In this document: in pieces, positions 49,177-58,045 of the stretch
How positions within the stretch are numbered: the stretch's first letter is position 1
Layout: each line of letters begins with the position of its first letter
Translations under genes and position numbers: made by a program
The notes under the pieces: model-generated
Told to the model about the DNA's origin: nothing
Seen by the model: only the letters and a program-made list of their open reading frames with translations
Databases searched by the model: none
Source of the DNA: Janibacter melonis
Lineage (GTDB): Bacteria > Actinomycetota > Actinomycetes > Actinomycetales > Dermatophilaceae
Length of the DNA: 64,000 nt
Assembly: GCF_020567375.1 (NCBI RefSeq)
Contig: NZ_JAJBZM010000003.1
Coordinates: forward strand, 786,725-850,724
Reading direction: 5' to 3'

Positions 49177-50616
49177 ATGGGTGGGCCGTCGCGAGACGAG
49201 CAGGAGTTCGTCAGCTGGGCGCGCTCCAGCGTGGCCGGGCTGCTGCGCGAGGCCGGCCACGGCCGGGTCGACGAGGAGCAGGCCCGCGTCGACGTGCACG
49301 AGGCCCTCGTCCTCGTGGCCGTGCGCTGGGGCGTGCTGCGCCACGAGGAGCCCCTCGCGTACGCGCGGCGCGCCATGCACCGGCACCGGACCCACCCGGG
49401 CTCGCGGACGACGCCCCCTCCCGCCACGTCCGACCTCGACGCCCTCGTCGACAGCGCGTGGCGCACCGCGACGACCCGTCGTCGGGCCGGGCGGCGCCGC
49501 GGGGCGGTCGTCGCGGCGGCCGTCGTCGCCGTGCTCGGCGTCGGCTTCGCCCTCGGGCCCGACGCGGCGGTCGAGCCCGTGCCGGCACCGACGTCGACCT
49601 CCGAGGGCCCGGGCCGCCCGGTCGTGCTCGGCGGCGCCCAGGTCGACCGGCTCGTCCCGGCCGAGCAGCTGGGCGACCTGCCGCGGCACCCCGACCCGGG
49701 CAGCCTGGGCCTCGGGGCGACGCTGGGCTGGACCGCGGGCGCCGACATCTCCGGGCTGCCGCAGGGCGGGCTCTCGCAGCCGGTGCGCGCCGTGGCCCTG
49801 CGCCGCGTGCAGGGTCGTCACCGGGCCCACCTCGTGCTGCGCCTCACGGGCACGCCGACGCCCTACGTCGAGGTCGAGGAGCTGCTGACCAGCCAGGTCG
49901 TCGGGGAGCCGCTCGTGCTCACCGGCGACATGATCCACCCCGACCGCGACCGGGTCGCCGTGCCCCAGCCGGGTCGGGTGGTCGTCGTGGACGTCGCCCG
50001 CGGGCGCACCCAGGAGATCCCGGTGCCCGACGACCGGCTGAGCAGCCTCGGGTGGGCCGGCAACGGCGACATCATCGTGCGCGGGGAGTCGACGTGGCGG
50101 ATCACCGGCTCGCGCGTGCGGCGGGCAGATCCCCAGGTCAGCCCGGCCCCCGAGGTGCTCGTGCTGCGTCCCGACGGCCGGCTCGAGCGCTCCTCCTACG
50201 CCGGCACGGGCGACCTCGTCGGCGGCGAGACGATGCCGGGCCCGGTCGGCGGTGTGCACGGCGAGACGGTGAGCGACATCGCCGGGTGGTCGGCGGCCGG
50301 CATCTGGCTGCCGCAGTGGGCCACCGCCCAGCTCGACGGCAGCTACCAGGGCGTCTACGCCGTGCAGGTCGACGCCTCGCCCCGTCCCCGGGTGCTCGCC
50401 GCGGCCGACGACAGCACCGTCATGGGCGGCCTCGTCCCGCTCGACTGGGGGCCGGCCGACCAGCTGCTCCTCCTCTCGCGCTCCGCCCTGGGCACCTGGG
50501 TCCTCGTGTGGGACGTCCACACCGGCACGACGTGGCGGGTCACCGAGGTCCTCGGGCAGCCACCGCCGGGGTCGCAGCCGGCGGTGGGGGAGATGGTCGG
50601 CTCGCCGGTGCTGTGA
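49177..50616 (+). CDS. membrane protein with sigma-region-2-like N-terminus and extracytoplasmic domain
   Basis: 479 aa from ATG 49177 with GGGAGGT 7 bases upstream. Residues 8-75 (EFVSWARSSVAGLLREAG, VHEALVLVAVRWGVLRHEEP, LAYARRAMHRHR) resemble region 2 of SigE-like ECF sigma factors but lack the DNA-contact part and region 4. A single TM span follows (GAVVAAAVVAVLGVGFALG, about 109-127), then about 350 residues of repeated short beta motifs (VVVDVARGRTQEIPVPDD, WVLVWDVHTGTTWRV) that look like a beta-propeller. It may be a fused, decayed form of a sigma/anti-sigma sensor pair. Function unknown. Confidence 0.7.
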   Translation: MGGPSRDEQEFVSWARSSVAGLLREAGHGRVDEEQARVDVHEALVLVAVRWGVLRHEEPLAYARRAMHRHRTHPGSRTTPPPATSDLDALVDSAWRTATTRRRAGRRRGAVVAAAVVAVLGVGFALGPDAAVEPVPAPTSTSEGPGRPVVLGGAQVDRLVPAEQLGDLPRHPDPGSLGLGATLGWTAGADISGLPQGGLSQPVRAVALRRVQGRHRAHLVLRLTGTPTPYVEVEELLTSQVVGEPLVLTGDMIHPDRDRVAVPQPGRVVVVDVARGRTQEIPVPDDRLSSLGWAGNGDIIVRGESTWRITGSRVRRADPQVSPAPEVLVLRPDGRLERSSYAGTGDLVGGETMPGPVGGVHGETVSDIAGWSAAGIWLPQWATAQLDGSYQGVYAVQVDASPRPRVLAAADDSTVMGGLVPLDWGPADQLLLLSRSALGTWVLVWDVHTGTTWRVTEVLGQPPPGSQPAVGEMVGSPVL

Positions 50617-50663
50617 GCCGGCGGGGAGGGGCTGTCCGCCGGTGGTGGGACACTGGGGTGGTC

Positions 50664-51908
50664 ATGAGCGCTCCCACCACCACCTCGCCCCGCACCGCGC
50701 CGCCCGCGACGCAGGCCGCGTCGCCGGTGCTGCCACCCCTTCGCCTCGGCCGCCACACGATCACCTCGCCGGTGGTCCTCGCGCCGATGGCCGGCATCAC
50801 CAATGTCGCCTTCCGCCGGCTGTGCCGGCGCTACGGCGCGGCCGGTCACGTCGCCGGCGGGGCCGACGGGGCGAGCAGCCTGTACGTCAACGAGATGGTC
50901 ACCTCGCGTGCGGTCGTCGAGCGCTCGCCCGAGACGATGCGGCTGCTCGAGCACGACCCGGACGAGCACCCGCGCAGCGTCCAGCTCTACAGCGTCGACC
51001 CCGGGGCCACCCGGCTGGCCGCCCGGATCATCGCCACGGAGGACCGGGCCGACCACATCGACCTCAACTTCGGGTGCCCGGTGCCGAAGGTGACGCGCAA
51101 GGGCGGGGGAGCGGCGCTGCCGTGGAAGCGCGACCTCTTCCGCTCCATCGTCGCCGCCGCCGTCGAGGAGGGCTCGCGCCGCGACATCCCGGTGACGGTG
51201 AAGATGCGCAAGGGCATCGACGACGAGCACCTCACCTACCTCGAGGCCGCGCAGATCGCCGTCGACGAGGGCGTCGCGGCGATCTCGCTGCACGGCCGCA
51301 CCGCGTCCCAGGCGTACTCCGGCCAGGCCGACTGGTCGGCGATCCGGCTCCTCAAGGAGACGATCACGCAGGTCCCGGTCCTCGGCAACGGCGACATCTG
51401 GTCGGCCGACGACGCCCTGCGGATGGTCCGCGAGACCGGCTGCGACGGCGTCGTCGTCGGCCGCGGCTGCCTGGGCCGGCCGTGGCTCTTCACCGATCTC
51501 GCGGCCGCCTTCGCCGGCTCGAGCGCTCGCGTCCGACCGACCCTCGGCGAGGTCGCGGCGACGCTGCGCCTGCACGCCGAGCACCTCGTCGACTTCTACG
51601 ACGGCGACGAGCTGCGCGGCTGCCGCGACATCCGCAAGCACATCGCCTGGTACCTCAAGGGCTTCCCGGCGGGCTCGCGCGTGCGCAACCAGCTCGCGCT
51701 CGTCGACTCCCTCGCCGCCCTGGACGAGCTCATCGCGACGCTCGACCCGGACGTGCCCTGGCCCGCCGAGGCCGCCGACGGGCCCCGGGGCCGCGCCGGC
51801 TCCCCGCGCACCGTCGCCCTCCCGGAGGGCTGGCTGCGCAGCCGCGAGCTCGACGCCGACCAGGCCGCCCAGGTCTCCCAGGCCGAGCTGTCGGTGAGCG
51901 GCGGCTGA
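50664..51908 (+). CDS. dusB: tRNA-dihydrouridine synthase, DusB type
   Basis: 414 aa from ATG 50664. FMN-barrel start VLAPMAGITNVAFRRLCRRYGAAG, catalytic NFGCPVPKVTRKGGGAALPWK, VKMRKGID, ISLHGRTASQAYSG, VLGNGDIWSADDALRM and VVVGRGCLGRPW. Reduces specific uridines in tRNA D-loops with NADPH. A longer upstream frame is excluded because it overlaps the sensor protein gene. The next gene starts 2 bases after the stop. Confidence 0.94.
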   Translation: MSAPTTTSPRTAPPATQAASPVLPPLRLGRHTITSPVVLAPMAGITNVAFRRLCRRYGAAGHVAGGADGASSLYVNEMVTSRAVVERSPETMRLLEHDPDEHPRSVQLYSVDPGATRLAARIIATEDRADHIDLNFGCPVPKVTRKGGGAALPWKRDLFRSIVAAAVEEGSRRDIPVTVKMRKGIDDEHLTYLEAAQIAVDEGVAAISLHGRTASQAYSGQADWSAIRLLKETITQVPVLGNGDIWSADDALRMVRETGCDGVVVGRGCLGRPWLFTDLAAAFAGSSARVRPTLGEVAATLRLHAEHLVDFYDGDELRGCRDIRKHIAWYLKGFPAGSRVRNQLALVDSLAALDELIATLDPDVPWPAEAADGPRGRAGSPRTVALPEGWLRSRELDADQAAQVSQAELSVSGG

Positions 51909-51909
51909 G

Positions 51910-52581
51910 ATGACGTCGGGGGCGAAGGGGGCGCCCGGTCGCCCCGGGGGGACGCCGGAGCGACCGGCGACCTACTTCGCCGACGCGGCCGAGCTGCGCG
52001 CGTGGTTCGAGGAGCACCACGACAGCGCGAGCGAGCTGTGGATGGGGCTGCGCGGCAAGCACGTCCCCGACCGCGGCATCACCTGGGCGGAGGCGGTGCC
52101 GGTCGCCCTGTGCTTCGGGTGGATCGACAGCGTGAGCGAGCGGGTCGACGAGGACTCGCGGCGCCAGCGCTGGACGCCCCGTCGCGCGGGCAGCACGTGG
52201 AGCGCGGTCAACGTCGCTCACGTCGAGCGGCTGCGCGAGCAGGGGCTGATGACGCCGGCGGGCGAGGCGGCCTTCGAGCGGCGGCGCGAGGACCGCACGG
52301 CGATCTACACCTACGAGGTCGAGGCCGGTGAGCTGCCGCAGGGATACGCGGCCCGTCTCGAGGCAGAGCCCCGTGCCCGGGCCTTCTGGGCCGAGGCGAC
52401 GCCGGGGTACCGCAAGCAGGCCACCCACTGGGTGCTCGGCGCGAAGCAGGAGGCCACCCGCGAGCGGCGGATGGGCGAGCTCGTCGCCGACTGCGCCGCC
52501 GGACGGCTCATCCGCACGCAGCGCTACGGCGCCGAGCCCGCCTGGGTGCGCCGGGCCCGAGCCGCCCAGGACGGCGCCTGA
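51910..52581 (+). CDS. YdeI/OmpD-associated-family protein
   Basis: 223 aa. Core matches the family: FADAAELRAWFEEHHDSASELWMGLRGKH, ITWAEAVPVALCFGWIDSVSERVDE, RRQRWTPRRAGSTWSAVNVAHVERLREQGLM and C-terminal YRKQATHWVLGAKQEATRERRMGELVADCAAG. Members are annotated as bacteriocin-protection proteins or simply unknown; biochemical role not established. Starts 2 bases after dusB, hence probably cotranscribed. Confidence 0.85.
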   Translation: MTSGAKGAPGRPGGTPERPATYFADAAELRAWFEEHHDSASELWMGLRGKHVPDRGITWAEAVPVALCFGWIDSVSERVDEDSRRQRWTPRRAGSTWSAVNVAHVERLREQGLMTPAGEAAFERRREDRTAIYTYEVEAGELPQGYAARLEAEPRARAFWAEATPGYRKQATHWVLGAKQEATRERRMGELVADCAAGRLIRTQRYGAEPAWVRRARAAQDGA

Positions 52582-52584
52582 GGT

Positions 52585-53904
52585 CTAGGTCGTCCTCGAC
52601 GTGTCGACGTCGTCACGGGGGTCCCACCCCTGCATCCAGCGCGAACCGCCGGTCGGGACCTGGCGGGGCTCGTGGACACGCAACGACCCGCTCTCCAGGC
52701 CGTGGCGGTCGCCGAGGGTGGGCAGCACCTCGGCGACGAAGCGTTCCGGGTCCGAGGGGACGACGAGCGCCGCGGGCCGGCCGGACCGCGTGCCCAGGGC
52801 GACGACCCAGCCGCCGGAGTAGCGCTCGACGTCGAGGTGGTGGTCCTCGGCGTTGCGCTCGACGGTGACGAGGGGTGCCTCGTGCCGAGGCCCGACGGCG
52901 ACGAGCCCCGCGAGGTCCTGGTCGACCTGGTCATGGCGACGCGCGAGCTCGTCGCGGGGCAGGACGGCGGTCAGCGGGTAGACGACGCGCTCCTCGCTCG
53001 GGTGCCACCTGCTCGTGAGCGGCAGCTGGACGACGACGAGGACGTGCTCCTGCACCGACGTGGCGACGTCGAGGCGCACGCCGTCGTCACGGGTGCCGAG
53101 GATCAGCAGGTGCGCGCTCGCCACGGCGCCGGCCCGGCGCATCTCTCGACGCCAGCGCATGAGCGGCCAGGTCGGCAGCAAGATCGCCGCCGCCAGTCCG
53201 AGCAGGACGAGGGCGAGGACGGGGTCCGAGAGCACGAGCAGGCAGAGCAGCAGCGCGAGCCCGCCGATCACCCAGCCCATGACGGACAACGCCATGGCGG
53301 GACCCGCGAGCCCCGGGAAGGGATCGGCGACCGGGATCCCGCGGCCGCGCTGCCCGGCGCGGCTCGCGGCCCAGCGCACGGCGTACCGCGCCTCGGCGAG
53401 GGTGATGACGTGCCGCCACACCGAGGTGACCCACAGCAGCAGCACGCCGACCGCGAGCGGCGCCAGCAGGGCGAGGACGGCGCCGCGGAGCACCTCCGGC
53501 GACGTCTGCGCCTCGAGGGCCTCGAAGGGGTCGTCGACCCCCGTGTCCTGCCGGGCGACGAAGCCGGCGACGAGCAGGGCGAGGAGCACGACGAGGGTGA
53601 GCGCTCCCATGAGGTTGCGGACCCGGGCGATGCGGGCGCCCCACCGCTCGGCGGGCAGCCCGTCGGGGTGGTCTCGATGCCGGTCGGCGACGAGGTCGAG
53701 CCCGTCCTGCACGCTGTGCTCGGTGACCTGCGGGCGCGTCGCGAGGAGGGCACGAGCCGCCGAGTCGGGGCCGGAGGCGCCGAGGAGCACGTCGACGGCG
53801 TCGGCGCCGAGCCACCGTCGTACCCGCACGGCGGCGGTCAGCTGCTCGGCATCGGTCGTCGCGTCGTCGGGGGTGGCAGGTGGCGGCTCGTCCGGGGTCG
53901 TCAC
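52585..53904 (-). CDS. multi-TM membrane protein of unknown function
   Basis: 439 aa from GTG 53904. After a Pro/Thr/Asp-rich head and a globular stretch (QLTAAVRVRRWLGADAVDVLLGASGPDSAARALLATRP), there are about four or five TM spans (LMGALTLVVLLALLVAGFVA, VLRGAVLALLAPLAVGVLLLWV, ALSVMGWVIGGLALLLCLLVL, ALVLLGLAAAILLPTWPLM), then a soluble beta-rich C-terminal domain of about 180 residues. No family recognised. TAGGGT 7 bases before the GTG supports this start; the much longer upstream frame is antisense to dgt and is rejected. Confidence 0.75.
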   Translation of the reverse strand: MTTPDEPPPATPDDATTDAEQLTAAVRVRRWLGADAVDVLLGASGPDSAARALLATRPQVTEHSVQDGLDLVADRHRDHPDGLPAERWGARIARVRNLMGALTLVVLLALLVAGFVARQDTGVDDPFEALEAQTSPEVLRGAVLALLAPLAVGVLLLWVTSVWRHVITLAEARYAVRWAASRAGQRGRGIPVADPFPGLAGPAMALSVMGWVIGGLALLLCLLVLSDPVLALVLLGLAAAILLPTWPLMRWRREMRRAGAVASAHLLILGTRDDGVRLDVATSVQEHVLVVVQLPLTSRWHPSEERVVYPLTAVLPRDELARRHDQVDQDLAGLVAVGPRHEAPLVTVERNAEDHHLDVERYSGGWVVALGTRSGRPAALVVPSDPERFVAEVLPTLGDRHGLESGSLRVHEPRQVPTGGSRWMQGWDPRDDVDTSRTT

Positions 53905-53911
53905 AGACGCA

Positions 53912-53917
53912 ACCCTA
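53912..53917 (-). promoter_or_regulatory. leaderless -10 box for multi-TM protein
   Basis: TAGGGT on the minus strand, 7 bases before GTG 53904; shares a 45-bp divergent gap with dgt. Confidence 0.5.
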
Positions 53918-53937
53918 GGGCGGGGTCCTGCCGGACA

Positions 53938-53943
53938 TAGGCT
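53938..53943 (+). promoter_or_regulatory. leaderless -10 box for dgt
   Basis: TAGGCT, 6 bases before GTG 53950. Confidence 0.5.
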
Positions 53944-53949
53944 CGCCCC

Positions 53950-55176
53950 GTGACCTATGCCGAGGCCGATCGTGAGCGCTGGGTGGCCGAGGACCCCGTG
54001 CACAAGCGCGCCGATCGCGACGACTTCGCGCGCGACCGGGGGCGGCTCATCCACTCCGCCGCCCTGCGCCGGCTCGCGGCGAAGACCCAGGTCGTCCAGC
54101 CGGCGAGCGACGACTTCGTGCGCAACCGGCTGACCCACACCCTCGAGGTCGCTCAGATCGGCCGGGAGTTCGGCGGGGCGCTGGGCTGCAACGCCGACGT
54201 CGTCGAGGTGGCCTGCCTCGCGCACGACCTCGGGCATCCCCCCTTCGGCCACAACGGGGAGAGCGCGCTCGACGCGATCGCCGCGGGCATCGGCGGCTTC
54301 GAGGGCAACGCGCAGACCCTGCGGATCCTCACCCGGCTCGAGGCCAAGCGGGTCCACCCCGACGGCCGCCCTGCCGGTCTCAACCTCACCCGCGCGAGCC
54401 TCGACGCCGCGACGAAGTACCCCTGGACCCGCGACGACGGCCCGCGCCCCGGACCGAAGTACGGCGCGTACGGCGACGACGTCGCGGCCTTCGGCTGGGT
54501 GCGCCATGGAGCCGCGCCACGGGTGCGCTGCCTCGAGGCCGACGTCATGGACTGGTCGGACGACGTCGCCTACTCCGTGCACGACGTCGAGGACGCCGTC
54601 GCCTCCGGCCAGCTCGACCCCGCGGCCCTGCGCGACACCGCCCGCTCGGACTCGGTGCTCGCCGCCGCCCACGGCGAGTACGCCGCGGACCTGCCGGCAC
54701 ACGAGGTCGAGGCCGCGCTCGCCCGGCTCACCGACCAGGGCCTCGTGCCGCTGCACTTCGACGGCAGCCGCGAGGCGCTCGCCCGGCTCAAGGACATGAC
54801 CTCGCGCCTCGTCGGCCGCTTCGTCCAGGCAGCCGAGGAGGCCACCCGCGAGCGCTACGGGCCCGGCCCGCTCACCCGCTACGCGGCCTCGCTCGTCGTG
54901 CCCGACGACAGCCGCGCCGAGGTCGCGGTGCTCAAGGGGATGGCCGCCCACTTCGTCATGCACGCGAGCGAGCGCGCCGACGTCTACGTGCGCCAGCGGG
55001 TCGTCGTCGGCGACCTCGTCGAGTGGTTCGCCGCCGACCCACGAAGCCGTCTCGACCCCGACCTTCGCGCCGACCACGCGGCCGCGGCAGACGACGCGGC
55101 ACGGCTGCGGGTCGTCGTCGACCAGGTCGCCGGGCTCACCGACGTCCGGGCGCTCGCCCTCCACGCCCGGCTCTGA
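53950..55176 (+). CDS. dgt: deoxyguanosinetriphosphate triphosphohydrolase-like HD protein
   Basis: 408 aa, GTG start. Opening RDDFARDRGRLIHSAALRRLAAKTQV and HD motif residues RLTHTLEVAQIGR and CLAHDLGHPPFGHNGE mark it as a dGTPase-family dNTP triphosphohydrolase. A later Asp in CLEADVMDWSDDVAYSVHDVEDA completes the metal site. It hydrolyses dNTPs to deoxynucleosides and triphosphate. The dgt-dnaG neighbourhood is conserved in actinobacteria. Confidence 0.93.
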   Translation: MTYAEADRERWVAEDPVHKRADRDDFARDRGRLIHSAALRRLAAKTQVVQPASDDFVRNRLTHTLEVAQIGREFGGALGCNADVVEVACLAHDLGHPPFGHNGESALDAIAAGIGGFEGNAQTLRILTRLEAKRVHPDGRPAGLNLTRASLDAATKYPWTRDDGPRPGPKYGAYGDDVAAFGWVRHGAAPRVRCLEADVMDWSDDVAYSVHDVEDAVASGQLDPAALRDTARSDSVLAAAHGEYAADLPAHEVEAALARLTDQGLVPLHFDGSREALARLKDMTSRLVGRFVQAAEEATRERYGPGPLTRYAASLVVPDDSRAEVAVLKGMAAHFVMHASERADVYVRQRVVVGDLVEWFAADPRSRLDPDLRADHAAAADDAARLRVVVDQVAGLTDVRALALHARL

Positions 55177-55446
55177 GCGTCCCCTTCGCCGCGACAGGGG
55201 TGCCGCTCAGGACGGCGTCCGGGGAACCCGTCCGTGCCCGGGACGACGGACCCGGCCCAGGACACCCGCTCGTGCCGAGACGTGTCCCGGCCGATGGCCG
55301 ACTTCCCGGTCGGCCGCCGTGATCCCGGCCCGAGCGCGGGACTCGGGTCATCGCGGCCGGGTCGTCACCTCCGTGCGCCGAGGTCGGCTCTGAGCGCCCC
55401 CTTCGCCGCGGCACCTAGACTCACCTCGACCGCAGGAGGTGCACGC
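55169..55446 (+). other. dgt-dnaG intergenic region with 28-bp imperfect direct repeat
   Basis: A 28-base sequence starting GGCTCTGAGCG occurs at 55169-55196 (over the dgt stop) and at 55386-55413 (just before the dnaG -10), with two mismatches. The rest of the 270-bp gap shows no gene. The second copy places a CCCCTTCG octamer directly upstream of the promoter. Confidence 0.6.
55416..55421 (+). promoter_or_regulatory. -10 box for dnaG
   Basis: TAGACT, 25 bases before GTG 55447; a good Shine-Dalgarno (AGGAGGT) lies between, so this mRNA has a short leader. Confidence 0.5.
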
Positions 55447-57366
55447 GTGGCAGGCAGGATCAGGGCCGAGGACGTCACGGCCGTCAAGGAGCGCTCGTCG
55501 ATCACCGACGTCGTCCGCGAGCACGTGACGCTGCGCCCCGCCGGGGTCGGCGCGATGAAGGGGCTGTGCCCCTTCCACGACGAGAAGACCCCGTCCTTCA
55601 CCGTGCGCGAGTCCGTCGGCAGCTATCACTGCTTCGGCTGCGGCGAAGGGGGAGACGTCCTCGACTTCGTGCAGAAGGTCGACCACCTCACCTTCACCGA
55701 GTCCGTCGAGCGGCTCGCCGGCAAGCTCGGCCTCGAGCTGCGCTACGAGGAGGGCGGGGCGCCACGCCGCGGCGAGAGCATCGGCAAGCGCTCCCGGCTC
55801 ATCGAGGCCAACCGGACGGCCGAGCAGTGGTACCAGCAGATGCTCGTCGACACGAGCGAAGGGCGAGCCGGTCGCGACTTCCTGCGCCAGCGCGGCTTCA
55901 TGCGCCCCGACGCCGAGCGCTTCGGCATCGGCTACGCGCCCCGCGGCGGCGAGGAGCTGACCCGCCACCTCCTCGGACGCGGCTTCACCGACGAGGAGCT
56001 CGTCGCCGCCGGCTTGAGCGGGCGGGGCTCGAGGGGCCTCTACGACCGCTTCCGCGGCCGTCTGCTGTGGCCGATCCGGGACACGACGGGCGACACCCTC
56101 GGCTTCGGCGCCCGGCGCCTCTTCGAGGACGACCGGATCAACGCGAAGTACCTCAACACCTCCGAGACGGCGATCTACAAGAAGAGCCAGGTGCTCTACG
56201 GGCTCGACCTCGCGAAGAAGGCGATCTCGACCGAGCGCAAGGCCGTCGTCGTCGAGGGCTACACCGACGTCATGGCGGCCCACCTCTCCGGGGTCGAGCA
56301 GGCCGTGGCGACGTGCGGCACCGCCTTCGGTGTCGACCACATCAAGATGCTCCGGCGGATCATGCGCGACGAGGCCGACATGTCGCCGGCGCGGGTGGTC
56401 TTCACCTTCGACGGCGACGCGGCGGGGCAGAAGGCCGCGATGAAGGCCTACGGCGAGGACCAGCGCTGGGCCAGCCAGTCCTTCGTCGCGGTCGCCCGTG
56501 AGGGCATGGACCCGTGCGACCTGCGGCTGCGGGACGGGGACGCCGCGGTGCGCGACCTCGTCGAGTCGGCGGTCCCGATGTTCGAGTTCGCGGTGCGCAC
56601 GACGCTCGAGCGCTTCGACCTCACGACCGCGGAGGGTCGCGTGCGCGCGATGACGGCGGTCGCCCCGATCATCAACGCGATCCGCGACAGCGCGCTGCGC
56701 CCGGAGTACATCCGCACCGTCGCCGGATGGGTCGGTGTCGAGGTCGAGCAGATGCGCACCGCGACCCAGCGCGCCGGCCGTGTCTCGGCACAGCCGAGCA
56801 CCGGCCCGAAGGAGCGCTCCGCACCCGCCGCTCCAGAGCCGAGCGCGGAGGCGATGGCCGGGCTGCCGGCGCCCGACCTGCGCGACCCCGTCGTCTTCGC
56901 CGAGCGCCAGCTCTTCCAGTCCGTGCTGCAGTACCCCTCCCTCTTCGCCGAGTCCGGCATCGAGGACTGGCAGCCCGAGGCGATCAGCGCCCCGGCGCAC
57001 CGGGCCGTGCTCGACGCGATCCGTGAGGTCGGCCTGCGCCCGGACCTCTCGCTCGGCGGCTGGCACGCGCTGCTCGGCGAGGCCGCGTCGCTCACCGTGC
57101 GCGGGCTCATCGCCGAGCTCGCCGTCGCCCCCGTGCCCGTCGTCCTCGAGGCCTCGAGCGGGCTGCCGCCGCGGGCGTACACCGACTCGCTCGTCGCCCG
57201 GGTGCGGGAGCGCCAGGTGAGCCGCGAGATCGCCGACGGCATGGCGACGATGCGGCGCCTGGGCACCGACCCCAAGGCCGACCAGGCCGAGCTGCGCGCA
57301 CTCTCGGTGCGCCTGCAGGACCTGGAGCGCCAGCGCGCAGCCATCCGTGATGGGCTGACCCGATGA
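55447..57366 (+). CDS. dnaG: DNA primase
   Basis: 639 aa from GTG 55447 with AGGAGGT 6 bases upstream. Zinc-binding domain with Cys41, His44, Cys62 and Cys65 (CPFHDEKTPSF, YHCFGCGEGGD), RNA polymerase core with GIGYAPR and Toprim VVVEGYTDVMA and VVFTFDGDAAGQKAA, and a DnaB-binding helical C-terminus (REIADGMATMRRLG). It makes RNA primers at the fork. Longer in-frame starts run through the duplicated intergenic repeat and lack ribosome sites. The stop overlaps the next gene (ATGA). Confidence 0.96.
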   Translation: MAGRIRAEDVTAVKERSSITDVVREHVTLRPAGVGAMKGLCPFHDEKTPSFTVRESVGSYHCFGCGEGGDVLDFVQKVDHLTFTESVERLAGKLGLELRYEEGGAPRRGESIGKRSRLIEANRTAEQWYQQMLVDTSEGRAGRDFLRQRGFMRPDAERFGIGYAPRGGEELTRHLLGRGFTDEELVAAGLSGRGSRGLYDRFRGRLLWPIRDTTGDTLGFGARRLFEDDRINAKYLNTSETAIYKKSQVLYGLDLAKKAISTERKAVVVEGYTDVMAAHLSGVEQAVATCGTAFGVDHIKMLRRIMRDEADMSPARVVFTFDGDAAGQKAAMKAYGEDQRWASQSFVAVAREGMDPCDLRLRDGDAAVRDLVESAVPMFEFAVRTTLERFDLTTAEGRVRAMTAVAPIINAIRDSALRPEYIRTVAGWVGVEVEQMRTATQRAGRVSAQPSTGPKERSAPAAPEPSAEAMAGLPAPDLRDPVVFAERQLFQSVLQYPSLFAESGIEDWQPEAISAPAHRAVLDAIREVGLRPDLSLGGWHALLGEAASLTVRGLIAELAVAPVPVVLEASSGLPPRAYTDSLVARVRERQVSREIADGMATMRRLGTDPKADQAELRALSVRLQDLERQRAAIRDGLTR

Positions 57367-57857
57367 GCATCCTGCGCCGACGTGACAAGCAGCCCCAGCC
57401 CGAGGGTCTCGAGCGGGGGGAGCGGGTCCTCGCCAGCGCGGCCCTCGCCGACGGCGGTGTGCTCGCCGTGACGACCTACCGGCTCGTCGTCGACGGCGAG
57501 CAGCCCGAGCGCTGCCCGTGGCACCTCGTCGACGGCGGCGGCTGGCGTCCCGAGCGCGACGAGATCTGGGCGACCTTCGTCGACGGGCGTGAGCCGGGAG
57601 CCTGGGTGCTGCCGGACCCGGGCCCGGTGACGGACGCCTTCCGCGAGCGCGTCCAGGCCAGCGTCGTGCTCACCGAGCACGTCGGCGTCGACCGTCGCGA
57701 CAAGGCCCGGGTCGTCCTGCGCAAGGACCTCGCGACGGGCGCGCTGAGCGTGCAGACCATCTACTCCGAGGGCGCCGACCCCGACCGGCCCGAGCTCAAG
57801 GAGCAGGTCGACGACGCCCTCGCCCGGCTCGCGGAGCACGTCGGCCTCGAGCGCTGA
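57363..57857 (+). CDS. conserved actinobacterial hypothetical protein downstream of dnaG
   Basis: 164 aa; ATG overlaps the dnaG stop. The sequence reads as one small alpha/beta domain: LERGERVLASAALADGGVLAVTTYRLVVDGEQPERCPWHLVDGGGWRPE, then VRKDLATGALSVQTIY-like strands and a C-terminal helix. The first half resembles PH-like or GRAM-like cytoplasmic domains. No function known. Translational coupling implies coexpression with primase. Confidence 0.8.
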   Translation: MSILRRRDKQPQPEGLERGERVLASAALADGGVLAVTTYRLVVDGEQPERCPWHLVDGGGWRPERDEIWATFVDGREPGAWVLPDPGPVTDAFRERVQASVVLTEHVGVDRRDKARVVLRKDLATGALSVQTIYSEGADPDRPELKEQVDDALARLAEHVGLER

Positions 57858-57888
57858 CCGCCGTTTTCGTCGCTCGCGGTCTTCTTGC

Positions 57889-57894
57889 TATGGT
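57889..57894 (+). promoter_or_regulatory. promoter -10 for tRNA-Asn
   Basis: TATGGT, with TTTTCG about 19 bases upstream (57864-57869) as a possible -35; the tRNA begins 20 bases downstream. Confidence 0.5.
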
Positions 57895-57914
57895 GGCGCA
57901 GCGCTGAGGCGCGA

Positions 57915-57987
57915 TCCCCTGTAGCTCAATTGGCAGAGCAATCGACTGTTAATCGATAGGTTGTTGGTTCGAGTCCAACCGGGGGAG
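57915..57987 (+). tRNA. tRNA-Asn (GTT)
   Basis: 73-nt cloverleaf: acceptor TCCCCTG pairs with CGGGGGA (one G-U), D arm GCTC..GAGC, anticodon stem ATCGA/TCGAT with loop CTGTTAA (anticodon GTT), variable AGG, T arm GTTGG-TTCGAGT-CCAAC, discriminator G. CCA is not encoded. Confidence 0.97.
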
Positions 57988-58000
57988 CTCTTCATGACCA

Positions 58001-58025
58001 GGCCCGGACGCATCGCGTCCGGGCC
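58001..58025. terminator. intrinsic terminator after tRNA-Asn
   Basis: Perfect 11-bp stem GGCCCGGACGC, loop ATC, complement; followed by TTCGTCGT. Converges with the solute-binding lipoprotein gene. Confidence 0.85.
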
Positions 58026-58045
58026 TTCGTCGTGCCCCGGCCGGG

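Noticed and set aside
53905..55164. Long minus-strand frame upstream of the multi-TM protein
   Set aside because: It is antisense to dgt, which has intact HD motifs; the frame is low-complexity Arg/Gly/Asp/Val typical of GC-rich shadow frames, and GTG 53904 has a proper -10 box.
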